Shown here piece by piece: positions 11,424 through 21,297 of a DNA stretch of 64,000 nt (position 1 is the first letter of the stretch; every line of letters begins with the position of its first letter). The position numbers and the translations under genes were made by a program. The notes under the pieces are model-generated. The model was not told the origin of the DNA. It made no database searches and was given only the letters and a program-made list of their open reading frames with translations. The DNA is from Rhineura floridana (taxonomy: Eukaryota > Chordata > Lepidosauria > Squamata > Rhineuridae): assembly GCF_030035675.1 (NCBI RefSeq), contig NC_084482.1, positions 223,616,943 through 223,680,942 on the forward strand. The letters are read 5' to 3'.

Positions 11424-12030
11424 GCATTGTGGGCCCCAGTTTGCAAATGGATTGCATGCACCAGGGGACACCCGGAGGGAAAGCGGGGGGGGGGGGAGTG
11501 GGGCTTTGCCCTCCTTTTCCTTCACCCCCCCAAAATACCAAATCCCCCCCGCATGTTGCACCTCTTTGTCCTCTGCACGCTCCAGCCTCCTCCTCGCCAA
11601 GCCTGTTTCTTTTCCCAGGAGAGGGAGAGAGGGAGGGAAGGAGGGACCCCACCCCGCCTGCACTATTGTCCCCCTCCCTCCTGCTGATTGCCACTCCCTG
11701 CCATTCAGTCCTCCAATGGGGTTAAGGAGCCGAGTTCTGCTTCCTAGAGAGGCAGGAAGTGTTAACCCCAAGGCGGAGGGGTGGGAGAATACTGGAGGGG
11801 TGGGGGGGTGTTCTCCATTCATATTCCTGGAGGAGGAGGAGGCTGGAGAAGTCAGAGAAGAAAGAGGTGCAACATGGGGAGGGTGATTTTTTTGGAGGGA
11901 GAGAGAAGGAGGATTTGCTTTTGGGAAAACTATGGAAGAGCCCCCCTCCCCTCTGGGAATCCATAGAAATTGTGGAAGGGGGGGGCTGATCCACGCAGTC
12001 CAGCTGCAAAGTGGGGGCAAAACTGTTTCC
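11424..12030. repeat. Large inverted repeat in GC/purine-rich DNA upstream of the KRAB-ZNF gene
   Basis: The left arm (about 11424-11597: ccccagtttgcaaatggatt ... gcatgttgcacctctttg ... ccagcctcctcctc) is the imperfect reverse complement of the right arm (about 11826-12030: gaggaggaggctggag ... aaagaggtgcaacatggg ... cagctgcaaagtggggg). The spacer is about 230 bp. It may be a non-autonomous DNA element. The long open frames on both strands here come from low-complexity sequence and are not taken as genes. Confidence 0.6.
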
Positions 12031-13010
12031 ATTGAAGCTGCCCCCCAGCCCCTTTGCAGGTTACTCCAGTCCCCCCAGGGATGAAGCGCAGCTCAGGCAG
12101 GGAGGAAAGGGGGGACCTCTTGATGCAGAGGAAACAGCCTTGTTGGGGGGCGCATTGGAGGGGAGGGGTTTGCTGTGCTGCTTTTCAGAGTGTGCTTGCC
12201 CCAGAGTTGCAAGGTGAGATCCTTTTGGATTTCCTCCACTGGAAGAGGGGCTGGTCAGTTCCCCTCCTGTCAGGCAAGGAAGATGGAGGGATGGACAGAG
12301 GAATCTGAAACTGACCAGGCTCCGAATGGGCTTCTAGAAGCTTTCAAGGCAGAGAATGGAGGAAATGGGTGAAAAATGTTCCCTCCTCAGCTGGACTCGA
12401 GGGGAAGGGGCTTCTCCAGACATCCCCTTGGGAGTGTGTTGGAGGGGAAGACCCTAGAGGAGTGGACCTCAGCTTCTTTTGCAGGATTGGCCCATCTCAA
12501 GGGTGCTGAGGGATCTCTCTCTGCCGGTGCTGCCAGCCTCCCCTTTTCCTGGCCTCACCAGTTGCCTTGAAAACAACAGCCCTGTAAGGTGGGCTAGGAT
12601 GACAGCCTGTGTGTCATGCAGGAGCAGCCTTAACTTGGTGGGGAACTTTGTGCACCTGCTATGTGTGCAGTTGCACATCTGTGCAAGTATGTGTGCCTGT
12701 TATTCTCAGAAGTGCAAGTGTGTGTGCTTGTTACCTTATTCTTAGAAGTACTTACCATTTAGTACTGAACTGTGTCAACATGCGGTTGGGGACCTTCCCC
12801 CGGTGCCAGTGTTGTTGTGAAAACAAAGGGGGATCCTTGGTAAGAATATGAAAATGCAGTAAAACATTTGGATAAAAACTGTATTTAAACTTAAGTAAAT
12901 AAACTTAATAGCTCAGTCACCCAAACTACAACCCTGTAAGGCAGGCAAGTATGCCGTTAAGCTTTCTGACTTGTGCGCCACCTGCTCACCATGGAGCAGC
13001 CTTGTGCAAC
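12031..13010. other. GC-rich to mixed DNA, possible 5' noncoding region of the KRAB-ZNF gene
   Basis: A donor-like site (gttgcaag|gtgagatc) lies at about 12212, and the first supported exon of the plus-strand gene begins with an acceptor at 14275. An untranslated first exon and promoter may therefore lie here. This is inference, as no TATA box or other fixed signal was seen. Confidence 0.25.
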
Positions 13011-13117
13011 CTGGTGCCATCCAGTTGTTGGATTGCAACTCCCATCAGCCCCAGTCAGCATGGCCAGTGGTCAGGGGCAATGGGAGTTGTAATCCACAGA
13101 TAATACGAGTGGCTAAT

Positions 13118-13491
13118 GGGGTGTAGTAGTCCAGGGTCTCAGAGGGGTCTTAGACTCTTTACTTTTTTGGAAACAGGGTCCCTATGTCTCCAGCATCCCA
13201 TCAGCCAATCAGCATGAAAGGGGAGTGTGTTAGCTGCTGAGAAGAGTCTTCTAACATGCTTCCTTGTCCTTTCCTGCAGATTGGAGCCAACTGGAGTGAA
13301 AGGAGGCGAGTTAGCAATTGAGAAGACTCTTCTCAGTAGCTAACGCTCTCCTTTTTCAGCCTTATTGATTCCTAGGCATTATCCAGGATATCATTTGCAA
13401 CCCCCCAGCAAAAACCAAAAATTTGGAGGGGGTATGTCTATGTTTAATATGAAGGGACCCTGCACTTCTGAATTTGCCACTACACTACTGG
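13118..13491. mobile_element. Palindromic hAT-type MITE
   Basis: It is flanked by near-identical 8-mers (tggctaat at 13110-13117, tggctgat at 13492-13499). Inner arms 13211-13252 and 13321-13362 are inverted copies (gttagctgctgagaagagtc versus gactcttctcagtagctaac). The ends share a gtgtagtag motif. Confidence 0.6.
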
Positions 13492-13559
13492 TGGCTGATA
13501 TCAATATTGTGTTGTGCTATTCTTAACGTAGAGAAGTTGCAAGAAGTTCTTCAAAGCCT

Positions 13560-13735
13560 TTTCACTGCCCAGCGGGCTGAATGCAGCTCAGTGTTCCTCT
13601 TCCCATATTTCTGATGGAAAGAGTGGAGGCTTTTCCCATCTCCAGGGAGCTTCCAGATGGCGTCATTTGACCGAATCTACTTCTACCATTTCTTTACAAT
13701 ATGTGCAAAACTTTTTTTTTTGGTCACCTGCCAGG
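13560..13735. repeat. Dispersed repeat shared with 56985-57090
   Basis: The run 'tggaaagagtggaggctttt', then 'catttgaccgaatc', then 'tttacaatatgtgcaa' recurs with few changes near 57 kb in the same orientation. The family is not recognised. Confidence 0.6.
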
Positions 13736-14275
13736 GACATGACATGCAGTTAATATCCATACGGATTAAGGTTTTAATGGCATGCATAAAAACGATGAAA
13801 ATAAGAAAGGCTGAAATTGTTCACAAGTTGGAGAAGAAACTGTGGCGGGCAGGAAAGAGGCTTTGCGGAAGCGGGAGGAGAGATGAAGAGGGGAGGGGGA
13901 ACATGAGGGCTGGATTGATGGGGGGCAGGATGAGATATTGTTCCCCCCCCCCAGCATGGAGAAAAGCCTGGAAGAACCGAGGGAGGGGGTCTGAAAGAGA
14001 TTTGGGCCCTGCCTCAGTGTTAAGGGGCTTTGAAGGAAACTGAGCACTAAGGAAATGCACACAGGAAAGGGGCATGCCATTTTGTAGACTGAAGCAGGTT
14101 ATAATTAAATGTCTGGAACCAAATTTGTGTAAAGGGTGACATTCCTCCCGTCTGCCGTCTCCCCTGCAGAGACGTGAGAGCTGCTCTCTCCTCCAAAGTG
14201 CATCCTGGGAGCTGCTGTGAGAGCCCCAGAGGTGGCTGAATTTACGTCTCTCCCTCCTCCTCGTCTTCCCCGCAG

Positions 14276-14358
14276 GCAGCACCATGACCTCAGAGGCACC
14301 GGCTGGATCGTCTCTTCTTTGGGGCGGGTTGGAAAGAGCTGTCGGGAGGCCCCCTCAG
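14276..14358 (+). CDS. KRAB zinc-finger gene, first coding exon (start ATG at 14284)
   Basis: A strong acceptor (cctcctcgtcttccccgcag) precedes the exon, and the donor is CAG|GTAAGG. The ATG lies in a good Kozak context (gcaccATGa) and opens 25 codons (MTSEAPAGSSLLWGGLE...RPPQ) that end in phase 0, exactly the phase the KRAB-A exon at 15340 needs. The acceptor implies an untranslated exon further upstream. The aligned segment at 7982-8062 on the minus strand is a dead copy. The start is inferred, and no transcript evidence is available. Confidence 0.65.
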
Positions 14359-14576
14359 GTAAGGAGAAGATCACTGGTGGTGGTGTGGACACAGAGAGAA
14401 CAGCCTGGATGCCTCTCTCTGGGCTGAGTCTGGAATAAATGCCTTTCTGTCTCTCCTTTTGAGTTCGGTATTATGCTGACTTTATTCTGTTTTTTATTTT
14501 ATGCTTACGCACACTGCTGAGAAATGCAAAAAATTAAGCGGTACATAAATGTTTCAAATAAAATAAAATGAATATA

Positions 14577-14710
14577 TAAGAAGAGCCTGCTGGATCAGTC
14601 TGAAGGCCTGTCTAGTCCAGCTTCCTGTTCTCTCAGTAGCCAACCAGATGCCTCAACAGGAAGCCCGCAAGCGGGGACTGAGCACAAGAGCAGCTCTCCC
14701 CATTTGGGAT
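14577..14710 (-). mobile_element. CR1/L3-like LINE 3' end
   Basis: The start 'agaagagcctgctggatcag', then tctagtccagcttcctgttc and ccaaccagatgcct, is the reverse complement of the 3' end of the full element at 24.8-28.2 kb. Confidence 0.8.
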
Positions 14711-15312
14711 CCATCGAGACACGTCTGGCAGAACATGAATGTGCACGCATGGCTTTTAAAGAGGTGGGATCTTTTACGGGAGGCAATCATGCGCTGCCCT
14801 GAAAATGTTTCTAAGCAGCATGAAACCCAGAAATGCACATCCACACAATGGCTTTATTCGAATGTACACGTGAAGCATCCGTTTGCTAAAAGAAATAGCA
14901 AAAAGATTTAGGGGGGGGGGGAGTAACTATATTAAGGAAATTAGAAAAGGAGATGGAAAATGTCAGCTCGTGTGAATCTCAGAGTCGAGCAGTTTAAACA
15001 TGTCATGAAACGAGAGAGGATTGGCAAGGGAGTAATTGCAGCATGCGTAGTGAGTCCACTATGAACCAAAGTGTAGCTGCCAAGGGCCTGTTGTGTTATA
15101 ATTCCCAGCATACTGCCTCTGACAAGGGACGGAGAACATAGCCGTTGTGGCTAGTAGAATTTGTCTACTCTTTAAAAGTCATCCAGGTTGTTGGCCATCA
15201 ATGCAAGATCTCAGAGTGGCCTAGGTATAGAGCCTGAAAAATCAATAAAAGCCCACAATCAATTACCCTGAGACCCCTTCCCCTTTCAGACTGGGAGAAT
15301 GGTGCATGTTAG

Positions 15313-15489
<177 letters not shown>

Positions 15490-15829
15490 TGATAAATGTT
15501 GACGGTACGAATTTAGTATATGTGCCGTTTAACCCTCCACTGTTTGGATGATGCTACGGAAATGCGTGTCTGAGCCCTGGACATTTGGGGGGGGGACCAC
15601 AGCTTTTGGGGGCTTTTTGAACATTCCCTGTAGCACACAACGTTGTATATACCCCCCCAAATGAATAAATAACTTTAATGAGGTGCCCATCAGAGCCACA
15701 TCTCACTTGAGCGGTAGTATTATGGCCCAAGGATCTTACTCAGAAAAACAGCTGGGGCTCCATAGACAGATCAGATTTCCTCCATAGGATTTCTTAAGAG
15801 AGAGAGTCAAACGCTGACTTGAGAGCGAT

Positions 15830-16670
15830 AAAAGCCCCAAAATAGATTTCCGGCTGGTAAGTTGGAATATTTATTCTTTAACGATCCAGCGTGGAAGAAC
15901 CTTCCTTAAAGCCAATCCGTTCCGTGCCAAATAACGGCACACAATAAGATGCAACCCAGTCTTTCAACTTAATTGCAAGATTAGAAGTGGACACCGTCCC
16001 AATAATAGAAAGCAGGCTTGCAGGAGGATAGTTATTAATGTCATGTCTTGAGCCCTTTTTATAGGCAGGGATGGTAATGAGGGGACATCCCCAAAATTGT
16101 TCATCAGTGAGAATTTGGTGAGCTGACAGAGGGGCCCACCAGTCCTGTTTTGTTGTCAGGTCCTCAGAGGGACTGCCATCTGGTCCTAGTGCCTTCCCAG
16201 AATGCAACTGCAGTATGAATTCTTAACCTGATTGGGTTGCCTGAGGCCAATGAGGAATCTCTGGCTTAAGCGAAGAAACAGGAATACAAAGCAAATTTTA
16301 AGGGATCGCATAAATAGCCTGAAAATGCTCCATCCGTACACTAGCTGATCCCCAGGTTGAGGGGTTGCTCCCACCACTGGTAGCCAAAAAGGCTCTACAA
16401 GAGTGAGGCGCTGATGAACACAAAGACGTTGCAGTGGCTTGACTCTTAATCCACATGAAAGATTTCCCCCAGAAGTGCCAATTGGAAGTGTGTCCTGGGC
16501 TTGCTTATTGAAGGAGGAGGGGGGACAGTCCCAGGACAATTTTTGCTTTTGATGTGATAAAAGGCTATGGCCCAAATGAAAACAGCTGGCTTTCCTAGGT
16601 TCCACAGTGTCATCCCCAACAGGCATTTCAAGATTAACTTTATGCCCAGTGAGTCATGTTCACAACTGCC
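15830..16670 (-). mobile_element. Non-LTR retrotransposon RT fragment of another family
   Basis: The minus translation at 15878-16207 reads GKALGPDGSPSEDL, then YKKGSRHDINNYPPASLLS, IGTVSTSNLAIKLKDWV and GFKEGSSTLDR. This is the N-terminal reverse-transcriptase block (palm 0-2) of a LINE unlike the CR1, L2 and RTE copies elsewhere. It lies in the intron between KRAB-A and KRAB-b. Confidence 0.55.
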
Positions 16671-16739
16671 AGGCTAATCCTGCTGGGTCCACGTGACCCT
16701 ATAACATTCATGGGGTGCAGGAGTTAAAGTCCAAAAATT

Positions 16740-17135
16740 ACCTGAAAGATTGTCTTACATACCCAATCGATCCCTGCGCTCTGTAGGCGAGGGCCTCCTG
16801 CAGATACCATCTTATCAGGAGGTACATTCTGCACAACATAGGCACCAACCCTTTGGAATTCCCTCCCCTCAAATATTAGACAGGCAACATCTCTGATATC
16901 TTTTCGGCGCCTACTGAAGACCTGCCTCTTTCAACAAGCCTTTTAAATAGAGACCTTATCCCAGTCTGCATCTGTGATGGAATTATTTTTTAAAGATTTT
17001 TTTTAAAAGATGATTTGTTTTTAGTAAGTTTTATACCTGTAGATGTTTTCAGTGCTTTGCCATTTGTTTGCCACCCTGGGCTCCTTTTAGGAGGAAGGGT
17101 GGGACATAAATGTAATAAATAAATAGATAAAATTA
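16740..17135 (+). mobile_element. L2 LINE 3' part
   Basis: It shows tttggaattccctcc, gaagacctgcctctttcaac, ccaccctgggctcctttt, gaggaagggtgggacataa and a TAAA tail. Confidence 0.8.
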
Positions 17136-17223
17136 AACCTCTTCTTCTCTTTAAAAGGCTCGATTTGGAATGTTTGAGGATTTCATGCTCAAAAGTAATT
17201 AGTCTCGTCTGTTTCCTTGAAAG

Positions 17224-17298
17224 AGCCAGACCTCCGTTCCTGGTGGCAAGGAGAAGATCTGCTGATCCAGGATCCCAAAGAAGAGGCGACATCAGCAG
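17224..17298 (+). CDS. KRAB zinc-finger gene, KRAB-b exon
   Basis: This is the KRAB-b extension, which supports KRAB-A function in the family. The acceptor (gtctgtttccttgaaag) and donor (CAG|GTAGCT) bound 75 nt, phase 1 in and phase 1 out. It reads EPDLRSWWQGEDLLIQD then PKEEATSA. The family consensus is KPDLISRLEQGEEL-VQD, so the middle (SWWQGED) is altered but the frame is clean. It links KRAB-A (15466) to the finger exon (21298) with no frame conflict. Confidence 0.8.
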
Positions 17299-17424
17299 GT
17301 AGCTGCTCAGGTCTCTTGTGGGGACCTTTTTGGTCTGGGGACTGAAGGATTTTTCCGTTCCTGTGTAATGCCGTTAATGGCAGATGAACCCATCAGGCTG
17401 TGAGTTCTCTTGGAGGGTATCTTA

Positions 17425-17565
17425 AAGGGCTGTAAGAGCAGCCTGCTGGTTCAGGCCAATGGCTCATCTAATCAAGCATACTCTACTCGCAGTGGCTGAG
17501 AACATGCCTGTGAAAAGTGTGCAAGCAGGATCTGGGTGCAACGGTTGCCCTGTTAGGAGCTTGGG
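17425..17565 (-). mobile_element. CR1/L3-like LINE 3' end fragment
   Basis: The words agagcagcctgctggttc, ggctcatctaatcaagca and gcaagcaggatctgggtgca match the reverse complement of the CR1/L3-like 3' end, diverged. Confidence 0.6.
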
Positions 17566-17569
17566 GGAC

Positions 17570-18200
17570 CATCTCAAAGCTGCAAAGAGCCCCTGGAAGC
17601 AGCCTCCCCTGTCCTATAAATGAGAGGTGTTTAAAGGGGGGGAAGAGACTGCTTCAAAAGGCACTTTTGCTCTTTGCCTCCTCTCCCCATAACCTGATCA
17701 GGGGGGAGGGGAAAGAAGGTGCCTCTTGGAAGGATCAGCTGCCCGCAGGACGAATCCTCCACACAGCCAGTCCCTCCAAAAGGCAGCTGCTTCCCAAAGG
17801 GGTGGCTTTTGCTGGTTGCGGGTGCCTTTTCCCAGGAGGGAGCAGGTGCACCCAGCCAGCCAGACAGGCCCCCTTCCAGGCCAGCCCACCCTGCTGTGTG
17901 AGCTCCTTCAAAGAGCATTGCTGGAGGGCAGGCGGGAGGGCACCTTCCTCCAGCAAAGGGGCAGTTGGGAGCCCACTTCAAGCGTCCGCTTCCTCCTCTG
18001 AAGTGCCACTCTCACCTGCCCCTAAACCTGCTGGCATGAATGACGTCAGGTGTGGGGCAGATGGGCGTGGCTTCCCCCTAAATGGCCTGTTGGGCCAAAC
18101 GGAGCCCTGACAGGACAAAATTCAGCCACAGGCCAGAAGTCCCCCACCCTGGCTTTGAGGTTTTAAAAATACTAAATGGTTGATAAACAATTGTAAATAA
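17570..18200. other. Intron sequence, no gene recognised
   Basis: GC-rich open frames on both strands lack any family motif. The stretch is within the 4-kb intron before the zinc-finger exon. Confidence 0.45.
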
Positions 18201-18204
18201 AGTA

Positions 18205-18600
18205 AGTAGCACATAGACATTGTGGCTGGTAGCGGTTGTTGCTCTTGTCTAATCTTCTTTTTAAAGTCGTGCAAGTTGGCGGCCCTCGCTGCCTCCTGTG
18301 GGACTGAGTTCCATAGTTTAATTATGCTCTGTGTGAAGAAGTTCTTTCATTTGTCTGTCCTGAATCTTCCCACATTCAGCTTCGTAGGACGTCCCCAAGT
18401 TCTAGCGTTGCAAGAGAGGGAGAAAAACTTTCCTCTCTTCACTTTTTCCATATGATGCATACATTTATACACCTCTGTCACATCCCCCTTTACTTGCCTT
18501 TTCTCTAAACTAAATAGCCCCACGTGTGGCAAGCTTTTCTCATAGAGGAGTTTCTCCACCTCCTTCTTCCTTTTTTTTAAAAAAGCCTGGACCTCCAAGG
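18205..18600 (-). mobile_element. CR1/L3-like LINE fragment
   Basis: The minus translation contains EKLLYEKSLPHVGLFSLEKR, then VKGDVTEVYKCMHHMEKV and LNVGRFRTDK, matching the C-terminal end of the CR1/L3-like ORF2. Confidence 0.8.
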
Positions 18601-18881
18601 TGGCTTTCTCTGAAATGCTCCCGGTTCCACGCACAGGGCCAGACAGGTGCAGCTTTGTCGCCTCAGTGATGATAGTGTTGTGGAGGAAGCGTTTGAATTT
18701 GTTCGGCACCAGGGAACATTTGGGGAGAAGTCGGGCCTGTACAAAAGGGACGGGCTCCACTTGAACCAGGATGGAACCAGACTGTTGGCACTTAAAATTG
18801 AAAAAGTAGCAGACCAGCCTTTACACTGATGGAGGGGGGAAAGCCGACAGGAGCTGAGGAGGGCCTGGTGTGGAACAAATC

Positions 18882-18904
18882 TACACACACACACACACAC
18901 ACAC
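18882..18904. repeat. (CA)n microsatellite
   Basis: A run of about eleven CA units. Confidence 0.9.
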
Positions 18905-18934
18905 CCCTACGCAGGATAAAGAGCAAATAACTTG

Positions 18935-19958
18935 TACATAAATGATCTAGGGTTAGGAGTGAGCAATGAGGTGGCTAAGTTTGCTGGTGCTACAAAATTC
19001 TTCAGGGTTGTTAAAACAAAAAGGGACTGTGAAGTGCTCCAAAAGGACCTCTCCTAACTGGGTGAATAGGCGGTAAAGACAGCAAATGCAATTCAGTGCA
19101 AACAAGTGTAAAGTTGTGTATATTGGAGCAAAGAAAAAGAATCTTAATTTCACATATACACTCATGGAGTCTGAACTGGCAGTGACTGATCATGCATGAG
19201 GCCTTGGGCTTGTAGTGGATGGCTCAGTACAAATACTGATCCAGTGTGCGGCGGCGGCTGTGAAAAAGGCAAATTTCATGCTAGGGATCATTAGGAAAGG
19301 TATTGAAAACTGCTGAAATCATAATCCCTTTATACAAATCTATGGTGCAGCCACATTTGGAATACCGTGTATAGTTCTGGTCACCTCACCCCAAAAAGGA
19401 TATTGGAAAATGTTCAGAAAAGTGCAACCAACATGATCAAGGGGATGGAGCGACTCCCCTATGAGGAAAGGTTGCAGCATTTGGGGCTGTTTAGTCTCGA
19501 GAAAAGGCGAGTCACAGATGACATGACAAAAGTGCATGAAATTATGTATGGCATGAAGAAAGTGGGCAGAGAAAAGTTTTTCTCCCTCTCTCACAACACT
19601 AGAACTCGTGGGTTTCAATGAAGCTGTGTGTCAGAAGATTCAGGGCAGACAAAAGAAAGTCACAAAGCGCATAGTCAAACTGTGGAACTCACTCCCACAA
19701 GAAGCAGTTATGGCCACTAACTTGGATGGCTGTAAAAGAGGACTAGACAAATTCATCAAGGATAAGACTATCAATGGCCCCTTGCCATGATGGCTTCCTC
19801 CATATGCAGAGGCGGTATGCTTCCAAATACCAGTTGCTGGAAACCGCAGGAGGGCAGAGTGGCCTTGGGCCCAGGTCCTGCTCACCACTGTAAGAACAGG
19901 ACGTTGGACTAAAGAGGCCACCAGCCTGATCCAGAAGGCTCTTCTTATGTTATGACAA
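18935..19958 (+). mobile_element. CR1/L3-like LINE, 5'-truncated
   Basis: It starts within the reverse transcriptase (gatctagggttaggagtg, then gtttgctggtgctacaaa) and runs to the shared 3' end ccagaaggctcttcttatgt. Frames with LPYEERLQHLGLFSLEKRRV and WNSLPQEAVMATNLDG are visible but broken. Confidence 0.85.
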
Positions 19959-20253
19959 GATCCAATTGGATGGGTCTCTGATGAAGGGGAGAGCTTGGCT
20001 AGTATGGAGCAAAATGATGATGGAATGCCTGTGTTTACTGGTGTGGAATTTTCCTTAGAGTTCAGAGCATCATCTGAAAGTCATGTAATGTTGGTCATGG
20101 GCCTACCCTGTCTTAGCACATGAGCTCTGTGAAAAAGTTCTTGGGTTTAATGCCTGGAATCTTTAGGTAGGCCTTAGAAGGGTCCTCATCTGAAACCCTG
20201 CAGTCAGCCTGTCTAGACAGTACTGAGGTAGAGGGGCCAATGGTGTACTTCAG

Positions 20254-20460
20254 TACAGTAGGGCCCCGCTTTGCGGTGTTCCACTAATACAGCGGCTTTC
20301 AATCAGAGTAAGGCCCCACTCATACGGCGCTTGTTCCACTTTTACAGCATTTTTTGGGCGTCTGGCACCATTCTATTGAATGAGTTCCGCTTTTCAGCGG
20401 GTTTCACTTTTAGGCGGGGGTCTGGAACGTAACCCGCCGTATGAGTGGGGCCCTACTGTA
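20254..20460. mobile_element. MITE with 14-bp perfect inverted ends and TA flanks (Tc1/mariner type)
   Basis: Both ends read tacagtagggcccc inward, at 20254-20267 and 20447-20460, with TA as the outermost bases. The inner parts (atacggcgc, gtatgagtgg) are also palindromic. No coding sequence. Confidence 0.75.
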
Positions 20461-20574
20461 TAAGACAACCTCCTGTATTCCTATCTGACCACCTCTTTTG
20501 ACTGCAGCCAACAGATAGGAAACAAAGACCAATGAGCTGTGCTCAGTTTGCCCCCTTCCGCAGCCTTCTTGTTG

Positions 20575-20860
20575 TTACACCTTCAAGTCGATTTAGACTT
20601 ATGGCCAGAGCTTGGAAAAGTTACTTTTTTGGACTACAAATCCCATCAGCCCACTCCAGTGGCCATGCTGGCTGGGGCTGATGGGAGCTGTAGTTTTAAA
20701 AAGTAACTTTTCCAAGCTCTGCTTCTGGCGACCCTATGAGTCAGCGACCTCCAAGAGCATCTGTCATGAACCACCCTGTTCAGATCTTCTAACTTCAGAT
20801 CTGTGGCTTCCTTTATGGAATCAATCTTTACTTACTTTCTGTTCTCTTTCACTCTGTGTG
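20575..20860 (-). mobile_element. RTE (BovB-like) LINE or derived SINE 3' end, split by a MITE
   Basis: ttgttgttacaccttcaagt and cgatttagacttatggc stand to the left of the MITE. gaccctatgagtcagcgacc and cttcagatctgtggcttcc stand to the right. The sequence rejoins cleanly once the MITE is ignored. Confidence 0.75.
20606..20721. mobile_element. Palindromic hAT MITE, copy 1
   Basis: It begins cagagcttggaaaag and ends cttttccaagctctg. Flanking 8-mers are cttatggc (20598-20605) and cttctggc (20722-20729), one mismatch. The middle carries atcccatcagccc and ggggctgatgggag inverted halves. The 8-bp duplication and CAGAG end indicate hAT. Confidence 0.85.
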
Positions 20861-20869
20861 GCATTGCTT

Positions 20870-21032
20870 GTTCTTTTATTTATTTATTATATTTATACCC
20901 CACCTTTCTTTCACCATGGAACCCAAGACGGCATGCATGTTCCCAGGCGGTCTCTCATCCAGGTACTGACCAAACCCAAACCTGCTTAGCTTCAGCAAGG
21001 TGGTGGCCTCATGTGCCTTCAGACCATAGCCT
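20870..21032 (-). mobile_element. 5S-rRNA-derived SINE with an L2-like tail
   Basis: The minus strand reads gctatggtctgaaggcac, then gctgaagctaagcaggtttg, then gtcagtacctggatgagaga and ccgcctgggaa. These are 5S rRNA box A and box C positions. It ends with ggtggggtataaatataata and TAAA repeats, an L2/CR1-like tail, unlike the 5S SINE at 28.2 kb. Confidence 0.7.
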
Positions 21033-21297
21033 GGGAGAAATGTATACTGTAGTTGTATGGCAGTAGGAGGAAAACCAAGTCACATCTGGCCTTTGTGACA
21101 TCAAGTGGTGTATGAAAGGAATCTGTGTTGTTGTAAGCCTTGGTTTCAGCTTGGTTTCATACAAAAAGAAAGGGGGAGGATTGTGGAGATGCAACAATCA
21201 AGAAACAGCTAATTGGGCTTGATTTGTGATGAGTTCCTTTCTTTTTGCCTTAAATTTCTAATGTGATTTCCTCCCCCCCCTTTCTCTCCCTCAGCAG

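Noticed and set aside
11385-12032. A minus-strand open frame of about 215 codons and plus-strand frames in the GC-rich region
   Set aside because: They are Pro/Gly/Arg-rich, caused by C and G runs, lie across an inverted repeat and match no family.
17517-18110. 197-codon plus-strand open frame in the KRAB-ZNF intron
   Set aside because: No start context, no motif, GC-rich composition, and an equal open frame on the other strand.
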